Source: SZUA-309 sp965232595 (GTDB taxonomy: Bacteria; Pseudomonadota; Gammaproteobacteria; Pseudomonadales; Azotimanducaceae). Taken from it: a stretch of 64,000 nucleotides of DNA. Shown here piece by piece: positions 15,977 through 25,091 of this stretch. The notes below the pieces were generated by a model. It was not told the DNA's origin and did no database searches. It saw nothing but the letters and a program-made list of their open reading frames with translations. Location of the stretch: contig OZ246983.1 in assembly GCA_965232595.1 (NCBI GenBank), forward strand, positions 868,001 to 932,000, read 5' to 3'. Position numbers and translations under genes: made by a program. Position 1 is the first letter of the stretch. Each line of letters opens with the position of its first letter.

Positions 15977-16918
15977 TCAGCCGGTTTTTCGAGATCGCCC
16001 CGTGGTTGGCTTCTTTTTCGCGCGAGCCGCAGGCTTTTTCGCCGCTTTCTTTGCTGCCGGCTTTTTCTCCGCGGTCTTTTTCTCCGGACCCTTCTTCGCC
16101 GCCGGCTTCTTCGCGGCGGGCTTCTTCGCTGCAGTGCCGTTGCCGGCCACCGAGGCCTTCAGCGCCTCCATGAGGTCGACAATCTTGGATTCCGGCGCCT
16201 CTTCCGGCGGCAGCGTGATCTCCTGACCGTCGATCTTCTGCTGAATGCGCTCCATCATCCGCGAGCGCACCTGATCCTGATAACGATCCGGCTCGAAGTG
16301 CTCGTTCACCCGCTGATCGATGATGGTCAGCGCCAGGTCGAGCTCGTCTTCGTTGATCTCGCAGGGATCCAGCGTCACCTCGGAGAACGGCCGCAGCTCA
16401 TCCTCGTGCTTGAGCTGCTCCATGATCAGGCCTTCGCTGTCACCTTCGCTGAACGGACGCACCAGCACCAGGTAGTCTTTGCCGCGCGCCGCGTAGCTGG
16501 CCAGGGCTGCCCGGCCGGTCTTCTGCAGCGCTGCCCGGAGCAGGTGGTAAGAACGCGCCGCGCCCTTGTCCGGACCCAGGTAGTAGACCTTCTCGATATA
16601 CAGCCGCTCCACATCTTCGAGCGGAATGAACTCCGCGATGTCGATGGCGTTGGTGGACTCCACGTGCATGGCTTTGATCTCGTCCTCGGAAAAGAGCACG
16701 TACTGACCCTTCGCGAACTCGTAGCCCTGCACCCGGTCCGCACGCTCCACCACCTCACCGGTGGACGAGCTGATGTACTGCTGCTTCAGGCGGGAGCCGT
16801 CTTTGGACAGATAGTTGAAGCGGACGGCCTTGGTGGTGTCCACGGTGGAGTAGAGCTTGACCGGAATGGCCACGAGGCCAAACGAGATCGTCCCTGATCC
16901 TATCGAGCGAGCTGCCAT
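15977..16918 (-). CDS. ku: Non-homologous end-joining protein Ku
   Basis: 313 residues. The Ku core (about 1-255) begins SIGSGTISFGLVAIPVKLY and includes YYLGPDKGAARSYHLL, typical of bacterial Ku. It forms a homodimer that loads on double-strand ends and recruits LigD. Residues 265-313 form a lysine- and alanine-rich tail built from AKKPA-type repeats, the extended basic C-terminus known in some bacterial Ku proteins to bind DNA without ends. The tail repeats also make a low-complexity run at 16000-16130. It is divergent from ligD across 95 bp, probably with shared control, and cotranscribed with the MerR-TPR gene. Confidence 0.95.
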   Translation of the reverse strand: MAARSIGSGTISFGLVAIPVKLYSTVDTTKAVRFNYLSKDGSRLKQQYISSSTGEVVERADRVQGYEFAKGQYVLFSEDEIKAMHVESTNAIDIAEFIPLEDVERLYIEKVYYLGPDKGAARSYHLLRAALQKTGRAALASYAARGKDYLVLVRPFSEGDSEGLIMEQLKHEDELRPFSEVTLDPCEINEDELDLALTIIDQRVNEHFEPDRYQDQVRSRMMERIQQKIDGQEITLPPEEAPESKIVDLMEALKASVAGNGTAAKKPAAKKPAAKKGPEKKTAEKKPAAKKAAKKPAARAKKKPTTGRSRKTG

Positions 16919-17013
16919 CGTCTTTTGCCTCCTCTCCTAAGGGATCCTCGATTAATCGGGGCCTTCCCTGGGCTTCGACTTGGGCGGCCCGAGACTATAA
17001 CGTAAGGCTCGAC

Positions 17014-19539
17014 GTGCCCTCAAGAAACCTCAAAGCCTATCGTGACAAGCGTCTCGCCGATGCGACGCCCGAGCCGTTCGGCCGCACGCTGGTCCCGGCA
17101 ACGGGCAAACTGTTCGTCGTTCAGCAGCATCGGGCGAGCCACCTGCACTTCGACCTGCGGCTGGAGATGGACGGCGTTCTGCGCTCCTGGGCCGTGCCGA
17201 AAGGCCCTTCACCCCACCAGAAAGACAAGCGTTTTGCCGCTCTGGTGGAAGATCATCCCCTGGACTATGCCAACTTCGAAGGGACCATACCCGAAGGCAA
17301 CTACGGCGCCGGCCAGGTCATCGTCTGGGATCGGGGTACCTGGCAGTCCATAGGGGATCCCAGAGAGGGCCTGAAAAAAGGCAAACTGCTTTTCGATCTC
17401 AACGGCTTCAAGCTGCACGGCCGCTGGACACTGGTGCGCATGAAAGGCGGCCGCAACGCCAGCCGCGCCGCCGAGGAAGGCAAGGAGTGGCTGCTGATCA
17501 AGGAGCGGGACAGCTACGAGGGCGAGGACGGCAGCTTTTCGGACCGCTCGGTGCTCTCCGGGCTGACGGTGGAAGAGCTCGCGGAGCCGGCAAAGGTCGG
17601 TAAGCGGCTCTTTGCTTCGGCCAGGCGTCTGACCGGCGCCAAACCTGCCAGGCAGATGCCGCCCGCCCGGCCCATGCTCGCCAGCGCCGGAGAAGCGTTC
17701 GACCGGGCCGACTGGCTGTACGAGCTGAAGTACGACGGCTATCGCCTGCTCGTTGACAGAACAGCGGACGGCCTGACGCTGCGCTCGAGAAACGGCCACG
17801 ACCTGACCGCAAGATTTCCGGAAATCGTCCGCTCGGCCGAGCGCCTGCCGGCGGACCGCTACCTGATGGACGGTGAGCTGGTGGTGCTGAACGCCGGAGG
17901 GGTACCGGACTTCTCGCTGCTGCAGTCGCGCGCCCGGCTGAACGGCGAGCTCGAAGTGGCTCGGGCAGCGATTGAGCTGCCGTGCACCTACTTCGCTTTC
18001 GACTTGCTGGCGCTGGGCAACAACGCCGGGCAGCTGCTCGACCTGCGTGAGGTGGCGCTGGAGAAACGCAAGCAGCAGCTTCAGAAACTGCTGCCGCCGC
18101 AGGGGCCGATCCGCTTCTCCGATCACGTGCTCGGCGACGGCAAGGCAACCTACCAGGCGGCGGTTGCCCTCGGGCTCGAGGGCGTCGTCGGCAAGCGGCG
18201 GGACAGCCAATACGAGGCGGGTCGCTCAGCTGCCTGGGTGAAGGTGCGGCACGCGAAAACCGGTGACTTTCTGATCCTCGGGCTGGTGCCCAACCGCAGC
18301 AACCGGGCCGACATCGGCTCGGTGGCCCTGGGCGAGTACCGCCGCGGCGAGCTGACCTACGTCGGCCGCGCCGGTTCAGGTCTGAACGCGGCCACGCGCC
18401 GCGCGCTGGAGGAGACGTTCGCCGAGGTCGAGACGGTTGCCCGGCCTGAGTGCGTCCCAGCGGATCAGGCGAGCCGGGCGCGCTGGGTGCCCCCGATGCT
18501 GGCCGTTGAGGTCGCCTACAAGGAGTACACCCGGGACGGCCACCTGCGGCATCCGGTGATCCAGCGGCTGCGGCCGGATAAGGCCCCCGAGGAGTGCATC
18601 GGCGGCTACGACGATCCGGGCGAGGTTCAGGTCGCGCCAGCACCGGAACCGGACGTGGCGATCACCCACCCGGAGAAAGTCTTTTTTCCGGAGCTCGAGC
18701 TCCGGAAATCCGACCTCACCACCTACTACCGGACTATCGCCGAGTGGATGCTGCCCTATCTGGCGGACCGGCCCATCGTCCTCACCCGCTACCCGGACGG
18801 CATCCACGGCAAGAACTTCTACCAGCGGGACGCCCCGGACTTCGTGCCGGAGTGGATCCGACGTGAGGTGCTCTGGTCCGAATCCGCCGAGCGGGAGGTG
18901 CGCTACTTCATCATCGAGAGCGCGGCCGCCCTCACCTACCTGGCCAACCTCGGCACCATCCCGATCCACATGTCGCACAGCCGCATCGCCGACCTCGAGC
19001 ATCCGGACTGGTGCGTGCTGGACCTGGACCCGAAGTCCGCACCGTTCAAAGACGTGCGGACCCTGGCGCTGGCCATCGGCGAGCTGGCCGACGAGCTGGA
19101 ACTGCCTGCCTACCCCAAGACCAGCGGCAGCACCGGGCTGCACGTGATCATCCCGCTGGCCCGCCAGCTCACGCATGACCATGCCCGCACCCTGGCCGAG
19201 CTGATGGCCCGGGTCATCGTCAGCCGCTACCCGGAGATCAGCACCGTCGCTCGAACGCTGAAGGCGCGGGAAGGCAAGGTCTACGTGGACTTCGGTCAGA
19301 ACGGCCAGGGCCGGGTGCTGGTCGCACCGTTCAGCGCCAGGGCGGAGCCGGCCGCCTCCGTCTCCATGCCGCTGGAGTGGTCGGAGATCAACGGCCGGTT
19401 GAGCAACGAGCGCTTCCACCTGAAGAACGCCGTGCGCCGGATGAAGCGTTTACAGGCAGATCCGATGGCGGCTGTGCTGAACGATCAGCCCGATCTCATC
19501 CGCGCCCTGTCCCGGCTCTCAGAAATCGCCGACCCCTGA
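17014..19539 (+). CDS. ligD: Multifunctional DNA ligase D (PE-LIG-POL)
   Basis: 841 residues from a GTG start with AAGG before it. Domain order is phosphoesterase (about 30-170; HRASHLHFDLRLE with His39, His43, His45, Asp47), ATP-dependent ligase (about 215-410; nucleotidyl lysine Lys239 in ELKYDGYR) with OB fold (about 415-515), then the primase-like polymerase (about 545-841; Asp670 and Asp672 in LDLDPK, and GLHVIIPL). This is the order and length of Pseudomonas LigD. It fills, trims and seals double-strand breaks with Ku. The last 21 bp overlap the convergent membrane-protein gene. Confidence 0.95.
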   Translation: MPSRNLKAYRDKRLADATPEPFGRTLVPATGKLFVVQQHRASHLHFDLRLEMDGVLRSWAVPKGPSPHQKDKRFAALVEDHPLDYANFEGTIPEGNYGAGQVIVWDRGTWQSIGDPREGLKKGKLLFDLNGFKLHGRWTLVRMKGGRNASRAAEEGKEWLLIKERDSYEGEDGSFSDRSVLSGLTVEELAEPAKVGKRLFASARRLTGAKPARQMPPARPMLASAGEAFDRADWLYELKYDGYRLLVDRTADGLTLRSRNGHDLTARFPEIVRSAERLPADRYLMDGELVVLNAGGVPDFSLLQSRARLNGELEVARAAIELPCTYFAFDLLALGNNAGQLLDLREVALEKRKQQLQKLLPPQGPIRFSDHVLGDGKATYQAAVALGLEGVVGKRRDSQYEAGRSAAWVKVRHAKTGDFLILGLVPNRSNRADIGSVALGEYRRGELTYVGRAGSGLNAATRRALEETFAEVETVARPECVPADQASRARWVPPMLAVEVAYKEYTRDGHLRHPVIQRLRPDKAPEECIGGYDDPGEVQVAPAPEPDVAITHPEKVFFPELELRKSDLTTYYRTIAEWMLPYLADRPIVLTRYPDGIHGKNFYQRDAPDFVPEWIRREVLWSESAEREVRYFIIESAAALTYLANLGTIPIHMSHSRIADLEHPDWCVLDLDPKSAPFKDVRTLALAIGELADELELPAYPKTSGSTGLHVIIPLARQLTHDHARTLAELMARVIVSRYPEISTVARTLKAREGKVYVDFGQNGQGRVLVAPFSARAEPAASVSMPLEWSEINGRLSNERFHLKNAVRRMKRLQADPMAAVLNDQPDLIRALSRLSEIADP

Positions 19540-20421
19540 GTCGACCCGCGGCGGCAATTCCAGCTGGTCGACCAGCGGCTTGAGGATCTGCTCCACCGCC
19601 GCCTTGCGCTCCGCCGCGGTCATTCGCCCATCCCCGAGCACTTCGATCACCGGCAGCGCGTAGGCTTCCGCGGCCGCAATCTCCTCGTCACCGAGCTCCG
19701 TATGCTTGAGGAAGCTGTCTATTAGCATGGCGTACTGCCAGAGCTGATCCGGCTCGGCGGCGAGCACCCGGTACCAGACATAGGTGAGGCTGTCCCTGAC
19801 CACCTGATCGCCATGCACGCAGTTCTGATAGCAGGACCCGATCCCCTGCCGACCGAAATTGGAGCCCCGGTATGCCGCTTCCTGGTACCAGTACAGTGCT
19901 TCCCTGCAGGCCTGCACATCTTCCGGGCTGCTGTACTGCCAGCGCTTGTAGTACCGATCAGCGAGCTCTATCTGCGACGGGGAATCGCCGCTCGCTGCAG
20001 CCTGCTCCGTCTCCGCCTCGGCCGCTTCGCGGGCACCCGACTCCGACCAGAGCAGGAGCGCGGGCGGTACGGTCACCGCCAGCATGCCGATCAGCAGCGC
20101 GTTCAGCAGGCCCCGCAGCCAGGCGGCCCGGGCGAACAGCAGGCCCACCATGGATGCCAGCCCAACCCCGCAGATGACCATGACCAGCACCCCGAAGCCC
20201 CCGGCCAGCAGACCGCCAAGGGCAAGAATTGATACGGTGCCGCCGTCGCGATTGGCACCAGAGGCTTCGAACAGACCGGTACCGAAGAAGACGACGTAAG
20301 CCCCGAACGCCAGACCGATCGGGAACACGACTAAAGCCAGGAGCCTGACCAGCAGCTTGAAGCCATTGACGACCCAGGAAGATATCGCTGCCGGTGGGCG
20401 CCCGTAGTGATTGCTGCTCAT
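19519..20421 (-). CDS. Membrane protein with Sel1/TPR-like repeats
   Basis: 300 residues. Three transmembrane helices are visible: about 18-47 (LLVRLLALVVFPIGLAFG region), 65-95 and 103-125. A soluble part follows with Sel1-like repeat features (EALYWYQEAAYRGSNFGRQGIGSCYQNC, SLTYVWYRVLAAEP). The repeats suggest protein-protein contacts; no enzymatic motif is seen and the gene is otherwise unrecognised. The start has GAGGTGAACA before it. The 3' end overlaps ligD by 21 bp tail-to-tail, so it is unlikely to be part of the NHEJ operon. Confidence 0.7.
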   Translation of the reverse strand: MSSNHYGRPPAAISSWVVNGFKLLVRLLALVVFPIGLAFGAYVVFFGTGLFEASGANRDGGTVSILALGGLLAGGFGVLVMVICGVGLASMVGLLFARAAWLRGLLNALLIGMLAVTVPPALLLWSESGAREAAEAETEQAAASGDSPSQIELADRYYKRWQYSSPEDVQACREALYWYQEAAYRGSNFGRQGIGSCYQNCVHGDQVVRDSLTYVWYRVLAAEPDQLWQYAMLIDSFLKHTELGDEEIAAAEAYALPVIEVLGDGRMTAAERKAAVEQILKPLVDQLELPPRVDSGVGDF

Positions 20422-20559
20422 TGTTCACCTCGCATGCTGACAAACTGCCCAACACAGCCCGACCAGGTCAACAATCGTCCCTAACCGGGTCTATCGGCGG
20501 TTGCGACGCCCTCGCTGCCCACCTACTGTTGCTGGTTCAGGCTTGAAGGGAGCAGGGAC

Positions 20560-21582
20560 ATGACGGACTCTTTGAAGATCGGGCTGCAGCTTGGCTACTG
20601 GAGCGCCAGCCCGCCGGAGAATTTCCTCGAGCTGGCTAAGGAAGCGGAGACCCTGGGCTTCGACTCGATCTGGACGGCGGAAGCGTACGGTTCGGACGCC
20701 CTGACGCCGCTGGCCTGGATCGGCTCGCAGACCGAACGGATACGGCTCGGCACCGGGGTCTGCCAGCTTTCCGCCCGCTCGCCCACCGCCATGGCCATGG
20801 CGGCCATGACCCTGGACCATCTTTCCAAGGGCCGCATGATCCTGGGCCTGGGTGTCTCCGGACCGCAGGTCGTCGAAGGCTGGTACGGTGCGCCGTTCTC
20901 GAAACCACTCTCCCGGACCCGGGAGTACATCGACATCATCCGCCAGGTGCTGGCCCGGGAAGCGCCGGTGGAGAACAAAGGCGAGCACTATCCTCTGCCG
21001 TACAACGGCGAAGGCAGCTGGGGGCTCGGCAAGCCGCTGAAGTCCATCGTCCATCCCTACCGCCAGGATCTGCCGATCTTCCTCGGCGCCGAAGGTCCGA
21101 AGAACGTGGCCCTGGCGGCTGAGGCCTGCGACGGCTGGCTGCCGCTTTACTACTCGCCGTTCCGCCAGGAAACCTACAGCGCCTCGCTGACCAACGCCCG
21201 ATCCGACTTCGAGATCACTCAGGGCGTGGTGGTGAACATCACCGACGACATTGAGGCCGGCCTGATGCCGGTCAAACACATGCTGGCGCTGTACGTCGGC
21301 GGCATGGGCGCAAAGAAGCGCAATTTCCACAAGGAGCTGGTCACGCGTATGGGCTTCGGCGAGGAGGCAGACAAAGTTCAGGAACTGTTCCTCGCCGGCA
21401 AGAAGGTCGAAGCAGCCCACGCGGTGCCGGACGCGCTGGCGGACGAGATCTCGCTGGTCGGGCCGGAAGGCCGTATCCGCGAGCGGATCAGCGTCTGGCG
21501 GGACACCCCGGTGACCTCGCTGCTGGTATCCGCCCGCAGCCCGGCTGAGCTGGAGACCATGGCCCGTCTGGTCATGGGCTGA
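20560..21582 (+). CDS. LLM-class flavin-dependent oxidoreductase
   Basis: 340 residues of the luciferase-like monooxygenase TIM barrel. IGLQLGYWSA, LAKEAETLGFDSIWTAEAYGSDALTPLAWIG, IRLGTGVCQLSARSPTAMAM and GLGVSGPQVVEGWYG match the F420/FMN-dependent group found near beta-oxidation genes in actinobacteria and marine proteobacteria. Whether it uses F420 or FMN cannot be told; no F420 genes are in the window. It precedes the ThuA-domain gene by 2 bp and is clearly cotranscribed with it. The substrate is unknown. Confidence 0.88.
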   Translation: MTDSLKIGLQLGYWSASPPENFLELAKEAETLGFDSIWTAEAYGSDALTPLAWIGSQTERIRLGTGVCQLSARSPTAMAMAAMTLDHLSKGRMILGLGVSGPQVVEGWYGAPFSKPLSRTREYIDIIRQVLAREAPVENKGEHYPLPYNGEGSWGLGKPLKSIVHPYRQDLPIFLGAEGPKNVALAAEACDGWLPLYYSPFRQETYSASLTNARSDFEITQGVVVNITDDIEAGLMPVKHMLALYVGGMGAKKRNFHKELVTRMGFGEEADKVQELFLAGKKVEAAHAVPDALADEISLVGPEGRIRERISVWRDTPVTSLLVSARSPAELETMARLVMG

Positions 21583-21584
21583 GG

Positions 21585-22499
21585 ATGCAGCCGGTGATCG
21601 TGAAAGCTTTCAAGTGGACGGGCATCGTGCTCGGGGTGCTCATCGTTGCCCTGTTGCTCTGGCAATGGCAGCTGGTTGCGGTGCTGTTCGGGCAACGACA
21701 CATGTTCACGGACGATCACTACCATGAGGAACTGCCCGTCATCCCGGCGTTGAACGCTGCCTCGCCGAACGTCCTGGCATTCTCGAAAACCAACGGCTTC
21801 CGGCACCACGATGCCATCCCGGCGGCGCACCAGATGCTCGCGCAGATCGCCGAGGACAAAGGCTGGCAGATCGTCAGCACCGAGAACAACAACGCCTTCA
21901 ACGCGGACATCCTCGGTCAGTTCGACCTGGTCGTGCTGAACAACTCTTCAGGCACCCTCTACACCGCTCGGCAACAGGCAGCGTTCAGGGCGTTCGTCGA
22001 GCGTGGCGGCGGGGTGGTCGCGCTGCACGCTGCCGGCGGCGACTCCAGCTACGACTGGCGCTGGTACGTGGAGGAGCTGATTCGGGCCCAGTTCGTCAAT
22101 CACCCGATGGCCAACCAGTTTCAGGCTGCAGTGCTGACGATAGAGATGCCGAGCCATCCGATCGTTCGCGGCATGCCGCTCACCTGGGAGCGAACCGATG
22201 AGTGGTACAACTTCGCGGCCCCACCGGGGGCGCGTTCAGATGTGCTGATCCGAATCGACGAGGACACCTACGACGTCGAGTTCACCCCCATGGGTGACGA
22301 TCATCCGCTGGTGTGGAGCCATGAGATCGGTGCGGGCCGGGTCGTTTTCTCTGCCCTTGGCCACACCGCCCAGACGTATCAGGAAACCGCTTACGTGCAG
22401 ATGATCGAACGGGCCATGCGCTGGGCCCTGAAAAAAACCCCGGACGGCGAGCCGTCCGGGGTTGAAGCTCAGGCGTCGCGCGCTCAGCCGGCGGGCTGA
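21585..22499 (+). CDS. ThuA-domain membrane-anchored protein
   Basis: 304 residues. One N-terminal transmembrane helix (about 8-30) is followed by a glutamine-amidotransferase-like ThuA domain (about 58-285) with SKTNGFRHHDAIPAA, FDLVVLNNSSG, FVERGGGVVALHAAG, HPLVWSHEIGAGRVVFSALGHTAQTYQ. ThuA domains occur in trehalose utilisation proteins and in secreted sugar-related proteins; no reaction can be named. The C-terminal 25 codons read through a strong terminator hairpin that serves the convergent norB gene, and the stop lies 16 bp inside norB. The very tail is therefore constrained by RNA structure. Confidence 0.85.
   Translation: MQPVIVKAFKWTGIVLGVLIVALLLWQWQLVAVLFGQRHMFTDDHYHEELPVIPALNAASPNVLAFSKTNGFRHHDAIPAAHQMLAQIAEDKGWQIVSTENNNAFNADILGQFDLVVLNNSSGTLYTARQQAAFRAFVERGGGVVALHAAGGDSSYDWRWYVEELIRAQFVNHPMANQFQAAVLTIEMPSHPIVRGMPLTWERTDEWYNFAAPPGARSDVLIRIDEDTYDVEFTPMGDDHPLVWSHEIGAGRVVFSALGHTAQTYQETAYVQMIERAMRWALKKTPDGEPSGVEAQASRAQPAG
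22431..22461 (-). terminator. Intrinsic terminator of the nor operon inside thuA-like gene
   Basis: On the minus strand an 11-bp GC stem (CCCCGGACGGC with its complement, two-base gap) is followed by seven T residues, about 23 bp after the norB stop. It lies wholly within the coding sequence of the convergent ThuA-domain gene. Confidence 0.85.
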
Positions 22500-23974
22500 G
22501 CAACCGCATCCGCCGGCGGGACCGCGTCCGAACCCCGCACTTCTTTCATCGCTCTGGTTTCTCGCTTACCGATGGTGAGGAAGTCCCAGAACAGCAGCAG
22601 CATGCCTGCCGCCGTGACCCAGCCGAAGATCATCCGCCAGTTCATGGCCTGGACGAAGTAGGGGGCCGTCTGGCCTTCGAAGTAGGCCGCCCAGGTGGAA
22701 CCACCCACCGCCCGCTCGATGAACGACTGCTCGTAGCCGGCGATCAGCAGCGCCACGGTCATGCCCATCACGCCGATGTTCAGCAGGGCCAGCGACCACT
22801 TCCACTTCCAGCCGTTGTCGACCAGGCCACCGGACATCCAGACGTTGCCGCGCAGCTTCTGAATCGCCAGGTAGATGAAGGCAATGATGATGGTTGCGTA
22901 GGCGCCGAAGAACGCCAGGTGGCCGTGCGAGGCCGTCCACTGAGTGCCGTGGGTATACAGGTTGATCTGCGGCAGGGTGTGGATGAAGCCCCAGACGCCG
23001 GCACCGAGGAAGTTGCCGAAGGCATGGGCAATCAGCCAGGCCATGGCCGGGTGGTTGGTGCTCTGGAAGCTGTGCCGGCCGGCGTCGTAGACCGCGTGCA
23101 CCACCATGGCAACCAGCGGGATCGGCTCCAGCGCCGAGAAGAAGCCGCCGATCCCGAGCCAGTACTCGGGGGTGCCGATCCAGAAGTAGTGGTGGCCAAG
23201 GCCGAGGATGCCGGAGCCGAACATCAGCGCCACCTCGATGTAGAGCCAGGTGGTGACGATCTTCCGCTTCGCGCCGATGGTTTTCATCAGGCCCCAGGCC
23301 ATGATGCAGCCGACCAGAACTTCCCAGGTGGCTTCCACCCAGAGGTGAATCACCCACCACCACCAGTGCTGATCCACTGAAACGTTGGTGGTGTAGAACA
23401 TGCCGGCCAGATAGAGCCCTGCCAGCGCGATCAGATCCAGAACCAGCACGCCGCTGATGCCGCTCCAGCGACCTTTCATAAAGGTTGCCGCGACGCTGTA
23501 GAAGAAGATAAGCACGCAGACGACGATGCCGATGTCGGCCCATCTGGGCGCCTCGATGTACTCGCGACCTTCGTTGATCAGCCAGATGGTGGCCATCTCG
23601 CCCGGGCCGACCTGCACGAACAGGTAGACGAGAACGACTATAGCCACCGCCACGGTAAGGACGTAGAAGGCCAGGTTTGCGAGCTTGGCTCCTACCAGCT
23701 CCACCCCTGCTTCATCCTCGACCAGCCAGTAGACCGAGCCGAAAAAGCCGTACAGCATCCACACCACCATGGCGTTGATGTGCACCATCCGGTTCACGTT
23801 GAAGTCGAGCACGTTGTAGAGCAGATCCGGGTAGAGGAACTGCAGCCCGGCGAGCAGGCCAAAGACGATCTGGGCCAGGAACAGCACCATCGCAACCGTG
23901 AAGTACTTGATGCTGAGCTGCTGACCAGCAGAGAGCTCAGAGTAGTTGATACCGCCTAATGTCATGGTCGTCAT
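22484..23974 (-). CDS. norB: Nitric oxide reductase catalytic subunit (cNOR)
   Basis: 496 residues with about 12 transmembrane helices. NorB reduces two NO to N2O at a haem b3/FeB centre in the inner membrane. Haem and FeB histidines are seen in NRMVHINAMVVWML, HWWWWVIHLWVEATWEV (with the conserved glutamate), LGLGHHYFWIG, NHPAMAWLIAHAFGNFLGAG and ASHGHLAFFGAY. The pattern fits cytochrome-c-dependent NOR, not quinol NOR, and norC is present 3 bp upstream. The short Ala/Pro-rich C-terminal tail is not conserved. A strong terminator follows. norQ and norD, usually needed for insertion of FeB, are not nearby. Confidence 0.96.
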   Translation of the reverse strand: MTTMTLGGINYSELSAGQQLSIKYFTVAMVLFLAQIVFGLLAGLQFLYPDLLYNVLDFNVNRMVHINAMVVWMLYGFFGSVYWLVEDEAGVELVGAKLANLAFYVLTVAVAIVVLVYLFVQVGPGEMATIWLINEGREYIEAPRWADIGIVVCVLIFFYSVAATFMKGRWSGISGVLVLDLIALAGLYLAGMFYTTNVSVDQHWWWWVIHLWVEATWEVLVGCIMAWGLMKTIGAKRKIVTTWLYIEVALMFGSGILGLGHHYFWIGTPEYWLGIGGFFSALEPIPLVAMVVHAVYDAGRHSFQSTNHPAMAWLIAHAFGNFLGAGVWGFIHTLPQINLYTHGTQWTASHGHLAFFGAYATIIIAFIYLAIQKLRGNVWMSGGLVDNGWKWKWSLALLNIGVMGMTVALLIAGYEQSFIERAVGGSTWAAYFEGQTAPYFVQAMNWRMIFGWVTAAGMLLLFWDFLTIGKRETRAMKEVRGSDAVPPADAVAQPAG

Positions 23975-23977
23975 GAT

Positions 23978-24598
23978 TCAGTCCCCCGCGCTCTGCGACG
24001 TGTTCTGCGGCAGCGACTTGAAGTTGGCCGGGAAGCCGTTGGTGTCGATGGCCGACATCCACTTCAGGTAGGCGATCACGCCTCTCGCTTCCGCTTCGGT
24101 GATGCCCAGGTTCGGCATCCGCCGGCCGGTGCCGTAGGTTCGGGCGTTCAGCGTCGGGTCCTGGAGGAAGAGCATCATCAGCATCTCCCGCGCGTCCTCG
24201 TTCGCCCAGCCCGGATCCAGCCAGGACTTGGTGAGGTCCGGCGCGTAGTAGGCGCCGTTGCCGAGTATGGTGTGGCAGTTCATGCAGTTCTTGGCCTGCA
24301 CCGTCAGCTTGCCCAGATCCACCAGCGCGTGCGCTGCCTCCTCGTCGAGCATCTCGCCAAACAGGGGCGCCTCGTCGCCGATCACCGGCACCATGGCGTT
24401 GCGCGCCTCGTCGAACTCGTAGCTGATCCGATGGTTGATCACGGAGTAGGCCGGCACCCGTGCCGTCCCCGCCTTGATCACGGAAATGGTATGGAAGGTA
24501 AGAAAGATCAGGACGACCGCCATGAAGGCGGTGACGTAGATTGCACACTTACGCCAGAAGTCCTCATCAGCCCACCAGTTGGTCTGCTGTTCGCTCAT
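23978..24598 (-). CDS. norC: Nitric oxide reductase cytochrome c subunit
   Basis: 206 residues. A single N-terminal transmembrane anchor (about 15-40) holds a periplasmic cytochrome c domain with haem motif CMNCH around residue 108 and axial Met in RRMPNLGIT. NorC passes electrons from periplasmic cytochromes to NorB. The start overlaps the stop of the upstream membrane protein gene by four bases (ATGA), and norB follows after 3 bp. It is longer than typical NorC (about 150), with extra residues between anchor and haem domain (about 45-95) and at the C-terminus. Confidence 0.95.
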   Translation of the reverse strand: MSEQQTNWWADEDFWRKCAIYVTAFMAVVLIFLTFHTISVIKAGTARVPAYSVINHRISYEFDEARNAMVPVIGDEAPLFGEMLDEEAAHALVDLGKLTVQAKNCMNCHTILGNGAYYAPDLTKSWLDPGWANEDAREMLMMLFLQDPTLNARTYGTGRRMPNLGITEAEARGVIAYLKWMSAIDTNGFPANFKSLPQNTSQSAGD

Positions 24599-24981
24599 AG
24601 GCTCATCTCCAGCTTGTCTGCCGCGGGCTGCGCGCTCGCGGCAGGGTTTGGCTTACCGTCCGCCGCCTGATCGGCTTCGGCATCAGCAAGGTTGTGCACG
24701 TCCTCACTCAACCTCCATATGAAGCGGGGCGCGATGAAATAGCCGACCAGCAACGTCGCCACCAGCGTCAGCCACCAGCCGGTGAGGTTCAGAACCTCGA
24801 TCAGAGACAGGGTGGCAACGGCCAGCCCGCCGTAGAAGGCGTAGGCGTAGCGCATGAACTGGGTTTGGTCGTTGAGTCGGGAGAGGGCGTAGAAAATCCC
24901 GTAGGCCGCACCGAAGAAGATGATGGCGCCGGAGAGAATCGCGGCGAGTGCAATCTGCTGCACATCGACCGGGTCTACCAT
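24595..24981 (-). CDS. Small membrane protein heading the nor operon
   Basis: 128 residues with three transmembrane helices (about 12-34, 45-64, 68-88) and a soluble Ala-rich tail. It is translationally coupled to norC. Position suggests a role in assembly or stability of the NO reductase. It lacks the size and histidine pattern of NorE (COX3-like) and I do not recognise a named family. The first codons (MVDPVDVQQIALAAILSGA) suggest a periplasmic N-terminus. Confidence 0.7.
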   Translation of the reverse strand: MVDPVDVQQIALAAILSGAIIFFGAAYGIFYALSRLNDQTQFMRYAYAFYGGLAVATLSLIEVLNLTGWWLTLVATLLVGYFIAPRFIWRLSEDVHNLADAEADQAADGKPNPAASAQPAADKLEMSL

Positions 24982-25001
24982 TGTTATTCCCCTTTTAAGA
25001 C

Positions 25002-25024
25002 CCTGGGCACATCAGACGCCCAGG
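25002..25024 (-). promoter_or_regulatory. Inverted repeat in the nor operon leader
   Basis: Perfect 7-bp arms CCTGGGC/GCCCAGG separated by nine bases lie 20 bp before the first nor gene. They could be an operator or an RNA hairpin in the leader. They do not match the FNR/DNR (TTGAT-N4-ATCAA) or NsrR consensus, and I saw neither of these between 24982 and 25155. Confidence 0.35.
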
Positions 25025-25091
25025 ATCTGCAGAGGGCTATACGTAATTCCCCTAGTCGGCGGCCAGCGCCGAAAAACAAGCAGGTAAACGG

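Noticed and set aside
15990..16140. Repetitive DNA resembling a short tandem repeat array
   Set aside because: It encodes the AKKPA-rich tail of Ku; codon-level repetition explains it and no CRISPR-like spacing is present.
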